From Streptomyces sp. NBC_00704 (GTDB lineage Bacteria; Actinomycetota; Actinomycetes; Streptomycetales; Streptomycetaceae), in contig NZ_CP109000.1 of assembly GCF_036226605.1 (NCBI RefSeq), forward strand, positions 1,302,001-1,366,000: a stretch of 64,000 nucleotides of DNA. Reading direction: 5' to 3'. Positions 17,862 through 27,706 of the stretch are shown piece after piece. Position 1 is the stretch's first letter. Each line of letters starts with the position of its first letter. Below the pieces are notes generated by a model that saw nothing but the letters and a program-made list of their open reading frames with translations, was not told where the DNA came from and did no database searches. Position numbers and translations under genes: made by a program.

Positions 17862-17930
17862 GTGCGGCATCGCAGCCGCTCTCAGACGCGAAGCCCCCGG
17901 TTGTTCCCCCGTGATCGGGGGCTTCGTTCT
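17862..17930 (+). ncRNA. candidate small RNA or attenuated leader ending in a terminator hairpin
   Basis: Directly downstream of the promoter is an about 70-nt segment that ends in a perfect 11-bp stem (17889-17899 and 17916-17926) with a 16-nt loop, followed by TTCT. Promoter, short body and terminator together look like an independent small RNA, or a transcription attenuator for the TPR-AAA gene. The frame is open through it (starting ATG at 17860), so a leader peptide fused to the gene cannot be excluded. The remaining 290 bp before the gene shows nothing else. Confidence 0.5.
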
Positions 17931-18216
17931 GCCCTCTTCCCGGTCCCCGGCCCCCGTTTCCGGGCGCTGCGCGGGGCCGTCCGCTCACCCTGGGTCACGG
18001 TTTCGTCGTGCGCCCCATGTGCTCCCACCTCGTGGAACGTCCTGTGCGGCACCCTACGGCGGGCACCTTCCGCGCGGGTACGATGCCCTCGGTGCGACCT
18101 GGACGACTGCTGCGCGCACCTTGCAACTCCGGTCCGCGGTACAGCGGTTCGACCAAGGCAGCCGGCGGGCGACGGCCCGGCGGCAGACCGACGGGGCACG
18201 GTTTGTGGGGGACGTG

Positions 18217-20094
18217 ATGGACTTCGGCACGCAGGGCCCCGAGGCCCCGGCCGACCTGGCCTGGCTGCGAGGCGTGGACGCCTACACCATGGGCGCCTAT
18301 CCGCAGGCGGAGGAGGAGTTCCGCACGGCGGTGCGGATCGACCCCGGAATGGCCGACGGCTGGCTCGGGCTGCACGCGCTGCGCGTCGACACGACGACCG
18401 CCCTGTTGCGGATGTTCCGCCACCGCGAGCGCTTCGGCGAACAGCGCACCCGGCACCGCCGCACCCTCAACTCCTGGTACTGGCTGGGCTGGTGGGTGCA
18501 GCCGGTGCTGGAGAGCCCGCGCGACCTGCTGCTCGCGCACGCCTCGCACTGGCTGGACGGCCGCCATGTGCCCGAGCTGGACCGGGCGCTCGCCGGACTC
18601 CCGCCCGTGGACGCCGACCACCAGGTGCGCTTCCTGCACGCCTGCCGCGCCTACCTCGTCAAGGACTGGGAGCAGCTGGTCCGGCACACCGACCCGCTGC
18701 TGGACGACTCCCTGCTGGGCATCGAGGCCGGGCTGTTCGGCGGGATGGCCCGGGTGCGCCTGGAGATGTACGGGCAGGCCGAGCCGCTGCTGTCGGCGGC
18801 GCTGATGCGCTGCCGCAGCGAGCAGCCGCAGCGCAAGGAACTGCGGTACTGGCTGGCCAGGGCCCACGAGGGCACCGGCCGGTCGGCGGCCGCCCTGCCC
18901 CTGTACCGGGCGGTGCACCGCGTCGACGCCGCGTTCATGGACACCTCGGCCCGGCTCGCCGCGATCGCCGAGGGCGACGGCTGCGACGGCTACGACGACA
19001 CGGCCGATCTCGCCGCGATCACCCTCACGGGGCTCGGTCAGGACGCGGTGGACGGCCCGGACGGCTTCGACCCCGTGTTCGGCGCCGAGGGGCGCGACCT
19101 GCGGCTCACCGATCCGGTCGACCCGTCCCCCGCCGCCCCGCCGGCGCCGGTGGCCGAGCCCGTCGCGCGGAACGCGAACCCCGCCCCTGCCGTGCCGTTG
19201 CCGGCCGGGCCCACCGACCCCGCCCTCCTGGAGGCGGCGCTCGCCGAGCTGGAGCGCATGGTGGGACTGGAGCCGGTGAAACGCCAGGTCAAGGCGCTGT
19301 CGGCGCAGCTCAACATGGCCCGGCTGCGGGCCGGGCAGGGGCTTCCGGTCCAGCCGCCCAAGAGGCACTTCGTCTTCTCCGGACCCTCGGGCACCGGGAA
19401 GACCACCGTGGCGCGGATCCTCGGCCGGGTCTTCTACGCTCTCGGCCTGCTGGGCGGCGACCACCTCGTGGAGGCCCAGCGGGCCGACCTGGTGGGCGAG
19501 TACCTGGGCCAGACGGCGGTGAAGGCCAACGAGCTGATCGACTCGGCCCTGGGCGGGGTGCTCTTCGTCGACGAGGCCTACTCGCTCTCCAACTCCGGCT
19601 ACGGCAAGGGCGACGCGTACGGCGACGAGGCGTTGCAGGTCCTGCTGAAGCGGGCCGAGGACAACCGGGACCACCTGGTGGTGATCCTGGCCGGCTACCC
19701 GGAGGGCATGGACCGGCTGCTCGCCGCGAACCCCGGGCTGTCCTCCCGGTTCACGTCCCGCGTCGACTTCCCCTCCTACCGGCCCCTGGAACTGACCTCC
19801 ATCGGCGAGGTGCTGGCCGCGGAGAACGGCGACGCGTGGGACGAGGAGGCGCTGGACGAGCTGCGCTCGATCGCCGGGCACGTCGTCGACCAGGGCTGGA
19901 TCGACGAGCTGGGCAACGGGCGGTTCCTGCGGACCTTGTACGAGAAGAGCTGCGCCTACCGGGATCTGCGCCTGTCGACCTACCCGGGCGCACTGACCCG
20001 GGACGACTTGTCGACACTGCGGCTGCCGGATCTGATGCAGGCCTACGGCGAGGTGCTGTCGGGGAGGGGGCCGCAGGATCCGTCGGCGCGATGA
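18217..20094 (+). CDS. TPR-AAA+ ATPase, CbbX/EccA-like
   Basis: A 625-residue protein with two parts. Residues 1-300 are helical and TPR-like (GVDAYTMGAYPQAEEEFRTA, then repeats with WLARAHEGTGRSAAALPLY). After a Pro/Ala linker the CbbX/SpoVK AAA+ module runs from about 350 to 615. Walker A is GPSGTGKTTVARIL at 389, Walker B GVLFVDEAYSL at 447, with SRFTSRVDFPSY and the arginine-containing sensor region later. The layout resembles EccA of type VII secretion, but no ESX genes are nearby, so the client is unknown. ATG at 18217 follows GGGGGA; the frame is open upstream through the leader. Confidence 0.88.
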   Translation: MDFGTQGPEAPADLAWLRGVDAYTMGAYPQAEEEFRTAVRIDPGMADGWLGLHALRVDTTTALLRMFRHRERFGEQRTRHRRTLNSWYWLGWWVQPVLESPRDLLLAHASHWLDGRHVPELDRALAGLPPVDADHQVRFLHACRAYLVKDWEQLVRHTDPLLDDSLLGIEAGLFGGMARVRLEMYGQAEPLLSAALMRCRSEQPQRKELRYWLARAHEGTGRSAAALPLYRAVHRVDAAFMDTSARLAAIAEGDGCDGYDDTADLAAITLTGLGQDAVDGPDGFDPVFGAEGRDLRLTDPVDPSPAAPPAPVAEPVARNANPAPAVPLPAGPTDPALLEAALAELERMVGLEPVKRQVKALSAQLNMARLRAGQGLPVQPPKRHFVFSGPSGTGKTTVARILGRVFYALGLLGGDHLVEAQRADLVGEYLGQTAVKANELIDSALGGVLFVDEAYSLSNSGYGKGDAYGDEALQVLLKRAEDNRDHLVVILAGYPEGMDRLLAANPGLSSRFTSRVDFPSYRPLELTSIGEVLAAENGDAWDEEALDELRSIAGHVVDQGWIDELGNGRFLRTLYEKSCAYRDLRLSTYPGALTRDDLSTLRLPDLMQAYGEVLSGRGPQDPSAR

Positions 20095-20112
20095 CGGATC
20101 CCGCGGCCCCGC

Positions 20113-21198
20113 TCAGCTCGCCAGCGCCTGCTCCGTTCCGCCGCGCGCCGCCGGCTCCGCCAGCCGCACCTCGGGAACCTCCCGGTGCGCCGGGTCGGTG
20201 ACCTCGCCCACGAGGAGTTCCAGGACGTCCTCCAGGGCGACCAGGCCGAGGACCCTGCCCGACGCGTCGGCGACCTGCGCCAGATGGGTGGCCGCCCGGC
20301 GCATCACCGTCAGGGCGTCGTCCAGCGGCAGGTCGGAGCGCAGCTTGGTCATCGGACGCCACACCTGCTGGGGCACCGCCCGCTCGGAGTTCTCCACGTC
20401 GAGGACGTCCTTCACGTGCAGGTAGCCCATGAAGGCGCCGTTCTCGGCGGCCACCGGGAAGCGGGAGTAGCCGGTGCGGGCCGTCAGCTCCACGATCTCG
20501 CCCGGGGTGACCGACGGGCTGACCGTGACCAGCGACTCGCGGGTGAGCAGCACGTCGGTCACCGGACGCGAGCCCAGCTCCAGCGCGTCCTCCAGCCGTT
20601 CGCGTTCCTCGGGGTCGAGCAGGCCGGCCTCGCCGGAGTCCTCCAGCAGCCGGTTCAACTGCTCGCTGGTGACGACGGCCTCGACCTCGTCCCTGGGCTC
20701 CACGTGGAAGAGCCGCAGGATGCCCTGGGCGCAGGCGCCGAGGGCCACGGTGATCGGCCGGCACACCCGGGCGAAGGCGACCAGGCCGGGGCCGAGCCAC
20801 AGCGCGGCCTTCTCGGGGGCCGCCATGGCGAGGTTCTTCGGCACCATCTCGCCGATGACGAGGTGGAAGAAGACCACGGCCGCGAGGGCGATGACATAGC
20901 CGAGCGGATGGATCGCCCCGTGCGGGATTCCGATCCACTCGAACAGCGGCTCCAGCAGCTCGGCGACCGTGGGTTCGGCGACCGCGCCCAGGGTGAGGGA
21001 GCAGACGGTGATGCCGAACTGGGCCGCCGCCATCATCTGCGGCAGGCTCTCCAGGCCGTACAGGACCTGGCGGGCCCGCGCGGTGCCCAGGGGCTCGATC
21101 TGGCTGCGGCGCACGGAGACCAGGGCGAACTCGGCGCCGACGAAGAACCCGTTGGCCAGCACGAGCAGTGCGGCGAAGAGCAGTTGCAGGGCGCTCAT
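20113..21198 (-). CDS. CNNM/CorC-type membrane protein with CBS pair (short form)
   Basis: A 361-residue hemolysin-C/CorC family membrane protein. The N-terminal DUF21/CNNM domain has about four helices (LLFAALLVLANGFFVGAEFA, VIALAAVVFFHLVIGEMVPK), followed by a CBS pair (DVLLTRESLVTVSP; YSRFPVAAENGAFMGYLHVK; MRRAATHLAQVAD). The C-terminal CorC domain is absent. Members are linked to magnesium or cobalt transport. It overlaps the upstream CNNM gene by 4 bp (ATGA at 21195-21198), so both are translated together and may pair. It converges on the AAA gene with an 18-bp gap. Confidence 0.9.
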   Translation of the reverse strand: MSALQLLFAALLVLANGFFVGAEFALVSVRRSQIEPLGTARARQVLYGLESLPQMMAAAQFGITVCSLTLGAVAEPTVAELLEPLFEWIGIPHGAIHPLGYVIALAAVVFFHLVIGEMVPKNLAMAAPEKAALWLGPGLVAFARVCRPITVALGACAQGILRLFHVEPRDEVEAVVTSEQLNRLLEDSGEAGLLDPEERERLEDALELGSRPVTDVLLTRESLVTVSPSVTPGEIVELTARTGYSRFPVAAENGAFMGYLHVKDVLDVENSERAVPQQVWRPMTKLRSDLPLDDALTVMRRAATHLAQVADASGRVLGLVALEDVLELLVGEVTDPAHREVPEVRLAEPAARGGTEQALAS

Positions 21199-22520
21199 CG
21201 GGCGACCTCCACGACCTGGCCGGTGCGCACCAGCCGGACCCGTTCGGCCCGGTAGTGGCCGATCCGGCGCACCGAGAGCCGCCAGCCGGGCAGCTCGGCC
21301 CGGTCGCCGACGGCCGGGATGCGGCCGAGCAGGTCGGCGACCAGGCCGGCGACCGTCTCGTACGGTCCCTCGGGGACCTCCAGCCCTATGCGCCGCAGGG
21401 TGTCGACGCGGCAGCTGCCGTCCACGTCCCAGGCGGGTCTGCCCTCCTCGGGCGGGGCCGCGGCCAGCTCCGGGGCGTCCTGGCCGTCGTGCTCGTCGCG
21501 GACCTCGCCGACGATCTCCTCGACGATGTCCTCCAGGGTGACCACTCCGGCCGTGCCGCCGTACTCGTCGACGACGACGGCGATGGGCTGTTCGCTGCGC
21601 AGCCGGGCCAGCAGGGGCTGTACGGGCAGCGTCTCGGGGACCTGGAGGGCCGGGCGGGCGATCCGGACGACCGGGGTGCGCAGCCGGTCGTGGACCGGGA
21701 CCGCCAGGGCGTCCTTGAGGTGGACCATGCCGACGACTTCGTCGATCCTCTCGCGGTAGACCGGGAACCGGGACAGGCCGGTGGCGCGGGTGAGGTTGAC
21801 GACGTCCTCGGCGGTCGCCGACGCCTGGAGGGCGCTGACCTTCACGCGCGGTGTCATGACGTGCTGCGCGGTCAGCTCGGCCAGGGACAGCGTCCGTACG
21901 AAGAGGTCGGCCGTGTCCTGTTCGAGCGCGCCGGCCTGGGCGGAGTGGCGGGCCAGGGACACCAGCTCGCCGGGGGTGCGCGCGGAGGCCAGCTCCGCGG
22001 TGGGCTCGACGCCCAGGGCGCGCACCAGCCGGTTGGCGACGGTGTTGAGCGCGGCGATCACCGGGCGGAAGAGGCGGGAGAAGCCGGCCTGCGGGCCCGC
22101 GACGAAGCGCGCGACCTGGAGGGGCTTGGACACCGCCCAGTTCTTGGGCACCAGCTCGCCGATCACCATCTGCACGGCGGAGGCCAGCAGCATGCCGACG
22201 ACGACGGCCACGCCGGAGGCGGCGCCGTCGGGGACGCCGAGCGTGGTGAACGGACCGCGCAGCAGCTCCGCGAGCGCCGGTTCGGCGAGCATGCCGACGA
22301 CGAGGGAGGTGATGGTGATGCCGAGCTGGGTGCCGGAGAGCTGGAAGGACAGTTCCTTCAGCGATCCGACGACCGTGCCGGCCCGTCGGTCGCCCTCGGC
22401 GGCGGCCTTCTCGGCGTCCGGGCGCTCGACCGTGACGAGGCCGAACTCGGCGGCGACGAAGAAGCCGTTGGCGAGGATGAGCAGGAACGCGGCTGCCAGG
22501 AGCAGCAGGGGATGGGTCAT
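21195..22520 (-). CDS. CNNM/CorC-type membrane protein with CBS and CorC domains
   Basis: A 441-residue full-length hemolysin-C/CorC protein: DUF21 membrane domain (LLLLAAAFLLILANGFFVAA; SLVVGMLAEPALAELL; MVIGELVPKNWAVS), CBS pair (VMTPRVKVSALQ; LSRFPVYRERIDEVVGMVHL; PIAVVVDEYGGTAGVVTLED) and the C-terminal CorC/HlyC domain (SCRVDTLRRIGLEVPEGPYE). The family is tied to divalent-cation transport; the exact substrate is not shown. It is the first gene of the two-gene operon and overlaps its partner's start by 4 bp. Confidence 0.92.
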   Translation of the reverse strand: MTHPLLLLAAAFLLILANGFFVAAEFGLVTVERPDAEKAAAEGDRRAGTVVGSLKELSFQLSGTQLGITITSLVVGMLAEPALAELLRGPFTTLGVPDGAASGVAVVVGMLLASAVQMVIGELVPKNWAVSKPLQVARFVAGPQAGFSRLFRPVIAALNTVANRLVRALGVEPTAELASARTPGELVSLARHSAQAGALEQDTADLFVRTLSLAELTAQHVMTPRVKVSALQASATAEDVVNLTRATGLSRFPVYRERIDEVVGMVHLKDALAVPVHDRLRTPVVRIARPALQVPETLPVQPLLARLRSEQPIAVVVDEYGGTAGVVTLEDIVEEIVGEVRDEHDGQDAPELAAAPPEEGRPAWDVDGSCRVDTLRRIGLEVPEGPYETVAGLVADLLGRIPAVGDRAELPGWRLSVRRIGHYRAERVRLVRTGQVVEVAR

Positions 22521-22650
22521 GATGCCGCCGCCTGCGATACAGGTCGGACAGGGGCGGCGCAGGTACTACAGGACGAACCGTCCATCGCCGGAGGGAGTCA
22601 CTCCTCGGGTAGCAGGAACCCCCGTGAGCCCGGCAGGGCACAACAGGGGC

Positions 22651-22673
22651 GGAGGCGCAAGGGCAGCGCCTCC
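22651..22673 (-). terminator. possible terminator after the PH-domain gene
   Basis: An 8-bp perfect stem (22651-22658 and 22666-22673, 7-nt loop) is 54 bp beyond the stop of the PH-domain gene, the last gene of the rib-his operon. It is short and has no T-run. Confidence 0.45.
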
Positions 22674-22726
22674 GTCACCAGATTAATCAAGACAGGGCCA
22701 TGAACGGCAGGGTGGACGGCGCCGAG

Positions 22727-23209
22727 TCAGCCCTGATCTTGCTCCGGGGGCGTCTCGGGGTCCCGGACCGACCGTGCTTCGGCGAGCGCCCGCAGGCTGC
22801 GCGCGTCGGCGATGGCCTGCCGCTTGTCGATGCCGGGCTGGATGCCGAGGGCCGGCAGGCTGGTGCCGTCGCTGAGGTCGAGGAAGACCCAGGGATCGCC
22901 CGGTCGGAGGTTCACCCGGAGGATCTCCGCCCACGCCAGGCGTCGCCGGCCTGCGATGTTCACCACGGTGACGCCCGCTTCGTCGGCGACGACCCGCACC
23001 CGGGCGATCTGGGCCAGCGCCCAGAAGATGAGCGCGCCGGTCAGGATGAAGCTGAGCCGCTCCCCCGGGCCGAGCTGCTCCAGCAGCAGGGCCACGGCGG
23101 AGATGACGACGAGGATGGCGACCCCGGCCGTGAGCAGCACCACGCGGGTGCGGCCCGGCCGGAAGGTGACGGGGAGGGTGGGCAGGTCGCCACCTGTGAG
23201 ATCGGACAT
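22727..23209 (-). CDS. PH-domain (bPH2-like) membrane protein
   Basis: A 160-residue protein with two apolar helices near residues 25-40 and 52-65 (TAGVAILVVISAVALLL; FILTGALIFWALAQI) and a C-terminal bacterial PH-like beta domain (VVADEAGVTVVNIAGRRRLA; WAEILRVNLRPGDPWVFLDL). Function unknown. It starts 14 bp after the hisG stop and so is probably the last gene of the rib-his operon; the pairing with hisG is common in actinobacteria. Its role in histidine synthesis, if any, is unproven. Confidence 0.82.
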   Translation of the reverse strand: MSDLTGGDLPTLPVTFRPGRTRVVLLTAGVAILVVISAVALLLEQLGPGERLSFILTGALIFWALAQIARVRVVADEAGVTVVNIAGRRRLAWAEILRVNLRPGDPWVFLDLSDGTSLPALGIQPGIDKRQAIADARSLRALAEARSVRDPETPPEQDQG

Positions 23210-23223
23210 GTTCCCGGATGCGT

Positions 23224-24081
23224 TCAGAGTCGGCAGGCGTGGATGGCCGTGGTCAGGATGGCGCGGGCGCCGATGTCGTAGAGGTCGTCCATGATCCGCT
23301 GGGCCTCCTTGGCGGGGACCATGGCGCGGACGGCGACCCAGCCCTCGTTGTGCAGCGGGGAGACGGTCGGCGACTCCAGGCCCGGGGTCAGCGCGACGGC
23401 CTTCTCCAGCTGCTCGACGCGGCAGTCGTAGTCCATCATCACGTAGGTCCGCGCGACCAGGACGCCCTGGAGGCGGCGCAGGAACTGCTGGACCCTGGGC
23501 TCGGCGGCGTCCTCGGCGCCGGCGCCGGTGCGGCGGATGACGACGGCCTCGGACTGCATGATCGGGTCGCCGAACACCTCCAGACCGGCGTTGCGCAGCG
23601 AGGTGCCGGTCTCCACGACGTCGGCGATGACCTCGGCGACGCCCAGTTCGATGGCCGTCTCGACGGCGCCGTCGAGGTGGACGACGGAGGCGTCGACGCC
23701 CTGCTCGGCCAGGTGCTTGGCGACGATCCCCTCGTAGGAGGTGGCGATCGTGCGGCCCTTGAGGTCGTGCAGGGAGTGCGCGGTGCCCGGCTTGGCGGCG
23801 AAGCGGAAGGTGGAGCGGGCGAAGCCGAGGGGGAGGATCTCCTCGGCCTCGGCGCCGGAGTCGACCAGCAGGTCGCGGCCGGTGACGCCGATGTCGAGGC
23901 GGCCGGAGGAGACGTAGATCGCGATGTCGCGGGGACGGAGGTAGAAGAACTCCACGTCGTTGACCGGGTCGACGATCCGCAGTTCCTTGGACTCGCGGCG
24001 CTGCCGGTAGCCGGCCTCATGCAGCATCTCCCCCGCGGGGCCTGACAGGGAACCCTTGTTGGGGACGGCGATGCGCAGCAT
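23224..24081 (-). CDS. hisG: ATP phosphoribosyltransferase (long form)
   Basis: First enzyme of histidine synthesis, joining ATP and PRPP to give phosphoribosyl-ATP. The 285 residues are the long, self-sufficient HisG with a C-terminal ACT-like histidine-binding domain, so no HisZ partner is needed. Motifs: RIAVPNKGSLSGPAGEML, DIGVTGRDLLVDSG, the PRPP loop near EVIADVVETGTSLRNAGL, and the regulatory domain with VALTPGLESPTVSPLHNEGW. It follows hisE by 70 bp in the same operon. Confidence 0.97.
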   Translation of the reverse strand: MLRIAVPNKGSLSGPAGEMLHEAGYRQRRESKELRIVDPVNDVEFFYLRPRDIAIYVSSGRLDIGVTGRDLLVDSGAEAEEILPLGFARSTFRFAAKPGTAHSLHDLKGRTIATSYEGIVAKHLAEQGVDASVVHLDGAVETAIELGVAEVIADVVETGTSLRNAGLEVFGDPIMQSEAVVIRRTGAGAEDAAEPRVQQFLRRLQGVLVARTYVMMDYDCRVEQLEKAVALTPGLESPTVSPLHNEGWVAVRAMVPAKEAQRIMDDLYDIGARAILTTAIHACRL

Positions 24082-24151
24082 GAGGTCGGCTTCCTTCGCG
24101 TGGTACGGGGGCTGGGGCGGGTGTGTGCAGAGGGGGGTGCCGGGGGCGTTT

Positions 24152-24424
24152 CTACAGGTGGGCGTAGACGTCGTCCAGCGAGATTCCGCGGGCGACCATC
24201 ATCACCTGGACGTGGTAGAGCAGCTGCGAGATCTCCTCGGCGGCGGCTTCCTTGCCCTCGTACTCGGCGGCCATCCAGACCTCGGCGGCCTCTTCGACGA
24301 CCTTTTTGCCGATGGCATGGACGCCCTTCCCGACCAGTTCGGCGGTACGGGAGGTGGCGGGGTCGCCGGTGGCGGCCTTCTGCTGGAGCTCGGTGAAGAG
24401 CTCCTCGAAAGTCTTGTTCGACAT
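24152..24424 (-). CDS. hisE: phosphoribosyl-ATP pyrophosphatase
   Basis: A 90-residue single-domain HisE that hydrolyses phosphoribosyl-ATP to phosphoribosyl-AMP, step two of histidine synthesis. It has the all-alpha NTP pyrophosphatase signature: [11 protein letters not shown] at the start, the acidic helix [19 protein letters not shown] and the [18 protein letters not shown] helix. It is separate from HisI, as usual in Streptomyces. It lies 33 bp after ribH and 70 bp before hisG. Confidence 0.96.
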   Translation of the reverse strand: MSNKTFEELFTELQQKAATGDPATSRTAELVGKGVHAIGKKVVEEAAEVWMAAEYEGKEAAAEEISQLLYHVQVMMVARGISLDDVYAHL

Positions 24425-24457
24425 GGTGAGGTCAGCCTAGCTCCAACACCGGGTGGG

Positions 24458-24943
24458 TCAGTGCCAGGGTTCGGATACTGAGCGGAGGGTGGCCGCGGTG
24501 GCCACCGCCGCCGTCACCGCCTCGTGCCCCTTGTCCTCGTTGGAGCCCTCCAGGCCGGCCCGGTCCAGGGCCTGCTCCTCGGTGTCACAGGTGAGGACGC
24601 CCATGCCGACGGGCACCCCGGTCTCGACGGACACCTGGGTGAGGCCCTGGACGACGCCCTGGCACACGTACTCGAAGTGCGGCGTGCCGCCCCGGATGAC
24701 GACGCCGAGGGCGACGATCGCGTCGTACCCGCGGCCGGCCAGCGCCTTGGCGACGACCGGGAGTTCCCAGCTGCCGGGGACGCGCAGCAGGGTCGGCTCG
24801 TCGATGCCGAGGTCGTGCAGGGCGCGCAGCGCGCCGTCGACCAGGCCGTCCATCACCTTCTCGTGCCACTGGGCCGCGATGACGGCGACCCGGAGGTCAC
24901 CCACATTGCGTACGGACAGTTCCGGTGCGCCCTTGCCGCTCAC
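24458..24943 (-). CDS. ribH: 6,7-dimethyl-8-ribityllumazine synthase
   Basis: A 161-residue lumazine synthase, penultimate enzyme of riboflavin synthesis. Motifs: [20 protein letters not shown], the [12 protein letters not shown] active-site segment, and [20 protein letters not shown] with the catalytic-site His near residue 90. The C-terminal part includes [16 protein letters not shown]. The subunits normally form a pentameric or icosahedral shell. It follows ribBA by 67 bp. Confidence 0.97.
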   Translation of the reverse strand: MSGKGAPELSVRNVGDLRVAVIAAQWHEKVMDGLVDGALRALHDLGIDEPTLLRVPGSWELPVVAKALAGRGYDAIVALGVVIRGGTPHFEYVCQGVVQGLTQVSVETGVPVGMGVLTCDTEEQALDRAGLEGSNEDKGHEAVTAAVATAATLRSVSEPWH

Positions 24944-25010
24944 GTTCTCGTCTCTCCTCGGTGTCGTTCGGTGCTGTCGGTGCTGTGGGTGCCGTCGGCG
25001 CCGGGGGTGG

Positions 25011-26300
25011 TCACTGGTTGCCGCAGGGGGACACGGGGGCCGCGTCCAGCCAGGGCAGGTCGTGTCCCATCCGGTCCCGCTTGGTGCGCAGGTAGCGGAT
25101 GTTGTGCTCGCCGGCCTGCACGGGCATGGGCTCGCGCCGGGTGACCTCGATGCCGTGCCGGACCAGCGCCTCGGTCTTCTCGGGGTTGTTGGTCATCAGG
25201 CGGACGCTGTGCACGCCGAGGTCGTCGAGGATCTGCGCCCCGGCCCCGTAGTCGCGGGCGTCGGCGGGCAGGCCCAGCTCCAGGTTGGCGTCCAGGGTGT
25301 CGTGGCCCTGTTCCTGGAGTTCGTAGGCGCGCAGCTTGGACAGCAGGCCGATGCCCCGGCCCTCGTGCCCGCGCAGGTAGACCACCACGCCCCGGCCCTC
25401 GCTCTGGATGCGCTCCAGGGACGCGTCCAGCTGGGGGCCGCAGTCGCAGCGCTGGGAGGCGAAGACGTCGCCGGTGAGGCATTCGGAGTGGACGCGGACC
25501 AGGACGTCCGCGCCGTCGCCGATCTCGCCGTGGACGAGGGCGACGTGCTCGACGCCGTCGACGGTGGAGCGGTAGCCGTAGGCGGTGAACGTGCCGTGGA
25601 CGGTGGGCAGTCGGGTCTCGGCCTCGCGGCGCACGGTGGGCTCGGAGCCGCGGCGGTAGGCGATCAGGTCCTCGATGGAGATGATCGTCAGGCCGTGCTT
25701 GCGGGCGAAGGGGATCAGCTCCGGCAGCCGGAGCATCCGGCCGTCCTCGCCGGCGATCTCGACGATCGCGCCGGCCGGCCGCAGGCCCGCGAGGCGGGCG
25801 AGGTCGACGGCGGCCTCGGTGTGGCCGTTGCGGGTCAGCACGCCGCCGGGCTTGGCCCGCAGCGGGAAGACGTGACCGGGCCGGACGAAGTCGGCCGCCT
25901 GCGCCTGACCGCCCGCCAGGAGCTGGAGGGTGGTGGCGCGGTCGGCGGCGGAGATGCCGGTGGTGACGCCGTGGGCGGCGCTCGCGTCGACGGAGACCGT
26001 GAACGCGGTCTTCATCGACTCGGTGTTGTCCTGGACCATCTGCGGGAGCTCCAGCCGCTCCAGCTCCTCGCCCTCCATGGGGACGCAGATCAGGCCGCGG
26101 CACTCGCTCATCATGAAGGCGACGATCTCGGGGGTGGCCATCTCCGCGGCGACGACGAGATCGCCCTCGTTCTCGCGGTCCTCGTCGTCGACGACCACGA
26201 CGGGCCGGCCGGCCGCGATGTCGGCGATGGCCTGTTCGACCGGGTCGAGGGAGAAGTCCTCGACGCCCCCGGTGCTGTAGAGGATCGGTGCTGTGCTCAT
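25011..26300 (-). CDS. ribBA: bifunctional DHBP synthase / GTP cyclohydrolase II
   Basis: A 429-residue fusion giving both riboflavin precursors. The N-terminal RibB domain (1-205) has [29 protein letters not shown] and [16 protein letters not shown] with [10 protein letters not shown]. The C-terminal RibA domain (from about 215) has the zinc cysteines in [20 protein letters not shown], the [10 protein letters not shown] loop and MTNNPEK. The start at 26300 overlaps the ribM stop by 4 bp, so it is coupled. It is under the FMN riboswitch of the operon. Confidence 0.97.
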   Translation of the reverse strand: MSTAPILYSTGGVEDFSLDPVEQAIADIAAGRPVVVVDDEDRENEGDLVVAAEMATPEIVAFMMSECRGLICVPMEGEELERLELPQMVQDNTESMKTAFTVSVDASAAHGVTTGISAADRATTLQLLAGGQAQAADFVRPGHVFPLRAKPGGVLTRNGHTEAAVDLARLAGLRPAGAIVEIAGEDGRMLRLPELIPFARKHGLTIISIEDLIAYRRGSEPTVRREAETRLPTVHGTFTAYGYRSTVDGVEHVALVHGEIGDGADVLVRVHSECLTGDVFASQRCDCGPQLDASLERIQSEGRGVVVYLRGHEGRGIGLLSKLRAYELQEQGHDTLDANLELGLPADARDYGAGAQILDDLGVHSVRLMTNNPEKTEALVRHGIEVTRREPMPVQAGEHNIRYLRTKRDRMGHDLPWLDAAPVSPCGNQ

Positions 26301-26938
26301 GCCGGCGCTCCTTCCAGAGCGGGTTGCGAGGCCTTGCGGGAGCGCAGCCACCAGTCGCGCATGCCCCACAGGACCAGCGCGCCGTAGATGACGTACACGA
26401 AGCCGGAGAAGGCGTAGCCGTTGGCGAAGTTGAGGGGGACGCCGACGACGTCGACGAGGAGCCAGGCGATCCAGAACTCGACCATGCCGCGCGCCTGGGC
26501 GTACATGGCGACGACGGTGCCGACGAAGATGTAGGCGTCGGGCCAGGGGTCCCAGGACAGGGACGGGTGGGCCTTGAAGAGCAGGGCCACGGCGACGGTG
26601 CCGAGGGCCGCCGCGCCGGCCATGGCCGCGCGCTCGGTCCAGGTGGCGAAGCGCGGGGTGATCTGCCCGTCCGCCGAGCGTCCCCTGCTGCGGTTCCACT
26701 GCCACCACCCGTACAGGGCGACGACCATCACGACGACCTGCTTGCCGGCGCTGCCGGCGAGATGGCCGTAGAAGGCGACGAAGAGGACGAGGCCGGAGAG
26801 GAACTGCACCGGCCAGGTCAGCAGCGAACGGCGCCAGCCGAGCGCGAGGGTGATCAGGCCGAGGATGTTCCCGATCATGTCCGACCAGATGATGTGCTGG
26901 TCGAACATGACGAAGGCCTCGGAGTTCAGCCAGTTCAC
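26297..26938 (-). CDS. ribM: RibM/PnuX-type riboflavin transporter
   Basis: A 213-residue PnuC-superfamily membrane protein with six to seven helices ([80 protein letters not shown]). PnuC proteins carry vitamin precursors; copies inside FMN-riboswitch operons of actinobacteria (RibM, also called PnuX) take up riboflavin. Placement between ribE and ribBA, overlapping both by 4 bp, supports riboflavin over nicotinamide riboside. Only the family is certain from sequence. Confidence 0.85.
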   Translation of the reverse strand: MNWLNSEAFVMFDQHIIWSDMIGNILGLITLALGWRRSLLTWPVQFLSGLVLFVAFYGHLAGSAGKQVVVMVVALYGWWQWNRSRGRSADGQITPRFATWTERAAMAGAAALGTVAVALLFKAHPSLSWDPWPDAYIFVGTVVAMYAQARGMVEFWIAWLLVDVVGVPLNFANGYAFSGFVYVIYGALVLWGMRDWWLRSRKASQPALEGAPA

Positions 26939-27558
26939 AGCGCCGCTCCCGGGGTGCCGGTCGCGCCCTGCGTGCTCCCCAGCAGGCGTTCCACGTACTT
27001 CGCGACGATGTCCACCTCGAGGTTGACCGGGTCGCCGGGCTGCTTGAGGCCGAGCGTGGTCAGGGCGAGGGTGGTGGGGATGAGGCTGACGGTGAAGTGG
27101 TCGGGGCCGGCGTCGACGACCGTGAGGCTGATGCCGTCGACGGTGATCGAGCCCTTCTCCACGACGTAGCGGGCGAGGCCGTCGGGCAGCGAGATCTTGA
27201 CGATCTCCCAGTTCTCGGAGCGCCTGCGCTCCAGCACCGCGCCGGTGCCGTCGACATGGCCCTGCACGATGTGCCCGCCGAGGCGCGCGCCGACGGCGGT
27301 GGGGCGTTCGAGGTTGACCCGGGAGCCGACGCCGAGGGCGCCGAGGCTGGAACGGTTCAGGGTCTCCGCCATGACGTCGGCGGTGAACTCGTCGCCCTCG
27401 TGTTCGACGACGGTGAGACAGACCCCGTTCACGGCGATGGAGTCGCCGTGCTTCGCGCCGTCGGTCACGACGGGGCCGCGCAGCCGGAAGCGGGAGGCGT
27501 CGCCGAGATTCTCGACGGCGGTGACCTCACCCAGCTCTTCGACGATTCCGGTGAACAC
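26935..27558 (-). CDS. ribE: riboflavin synthase, alpha subunit
   Basis: A 207-residue riboflavin synthase that dismutates two lumazines into riboflavin. It shows the internal duplication of the family: first barrel with [11 protein letters not shown] and [12 protein letters not shown], second barrel with [12 protein letters not shown] and [12 protein letters not shown]. The start is GTG at 27558, preceded by AGGAGG about 11 nt upstream; frames reaching 27687 run into the riboswitch leader. It is the first gene of the rib-his operon. Confidence 0.95.
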   Translation of the reverse strand: MFTGIVEELGEVTAVENLGDASRFRLRGPVVTDGAKHGDSIAVNGVCLTVVEHEGDEFTADVMAETLNRSSLGALGVGSRVNLERPTAVGARLGGHIVQGHVDGTGAVLERRRSENWEIVKISLPDGLARYVVEKGSITVDGISLTVVDAGPDHFTVSLIPTTLALTTLGLKQPGDPVNLEVDIVAKYVERLLGSTQGATGTPGAAL

Positions 27559-27706
27559 TTCCCGGGTCCTCCTGCCTCTTCGGGCACGGACTCCGGGGCC
27601 TGTCGATGACGACAGCAGGTACGGGCGAGGACACCGGGGGCGACGCCGGACAGACTCGTCCAGAGACGAGTACATATACGACGGCACGCACGAATGCCCG
27701 CCCGCC

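Noticed and set aside
17889..17926. tRNA or tRNA-like structure
   Set aside because: There is a single stem with no cloverleaf and no anticodon arm; a terminator or leader hairpin explains it.
26297..26938. Nicotinamide riboside transporter PnuC
   Set aside because: The family matches, but it lies inside an FMN-riboswitch operon between ribE and ribBA, which favours riboflavin transport.
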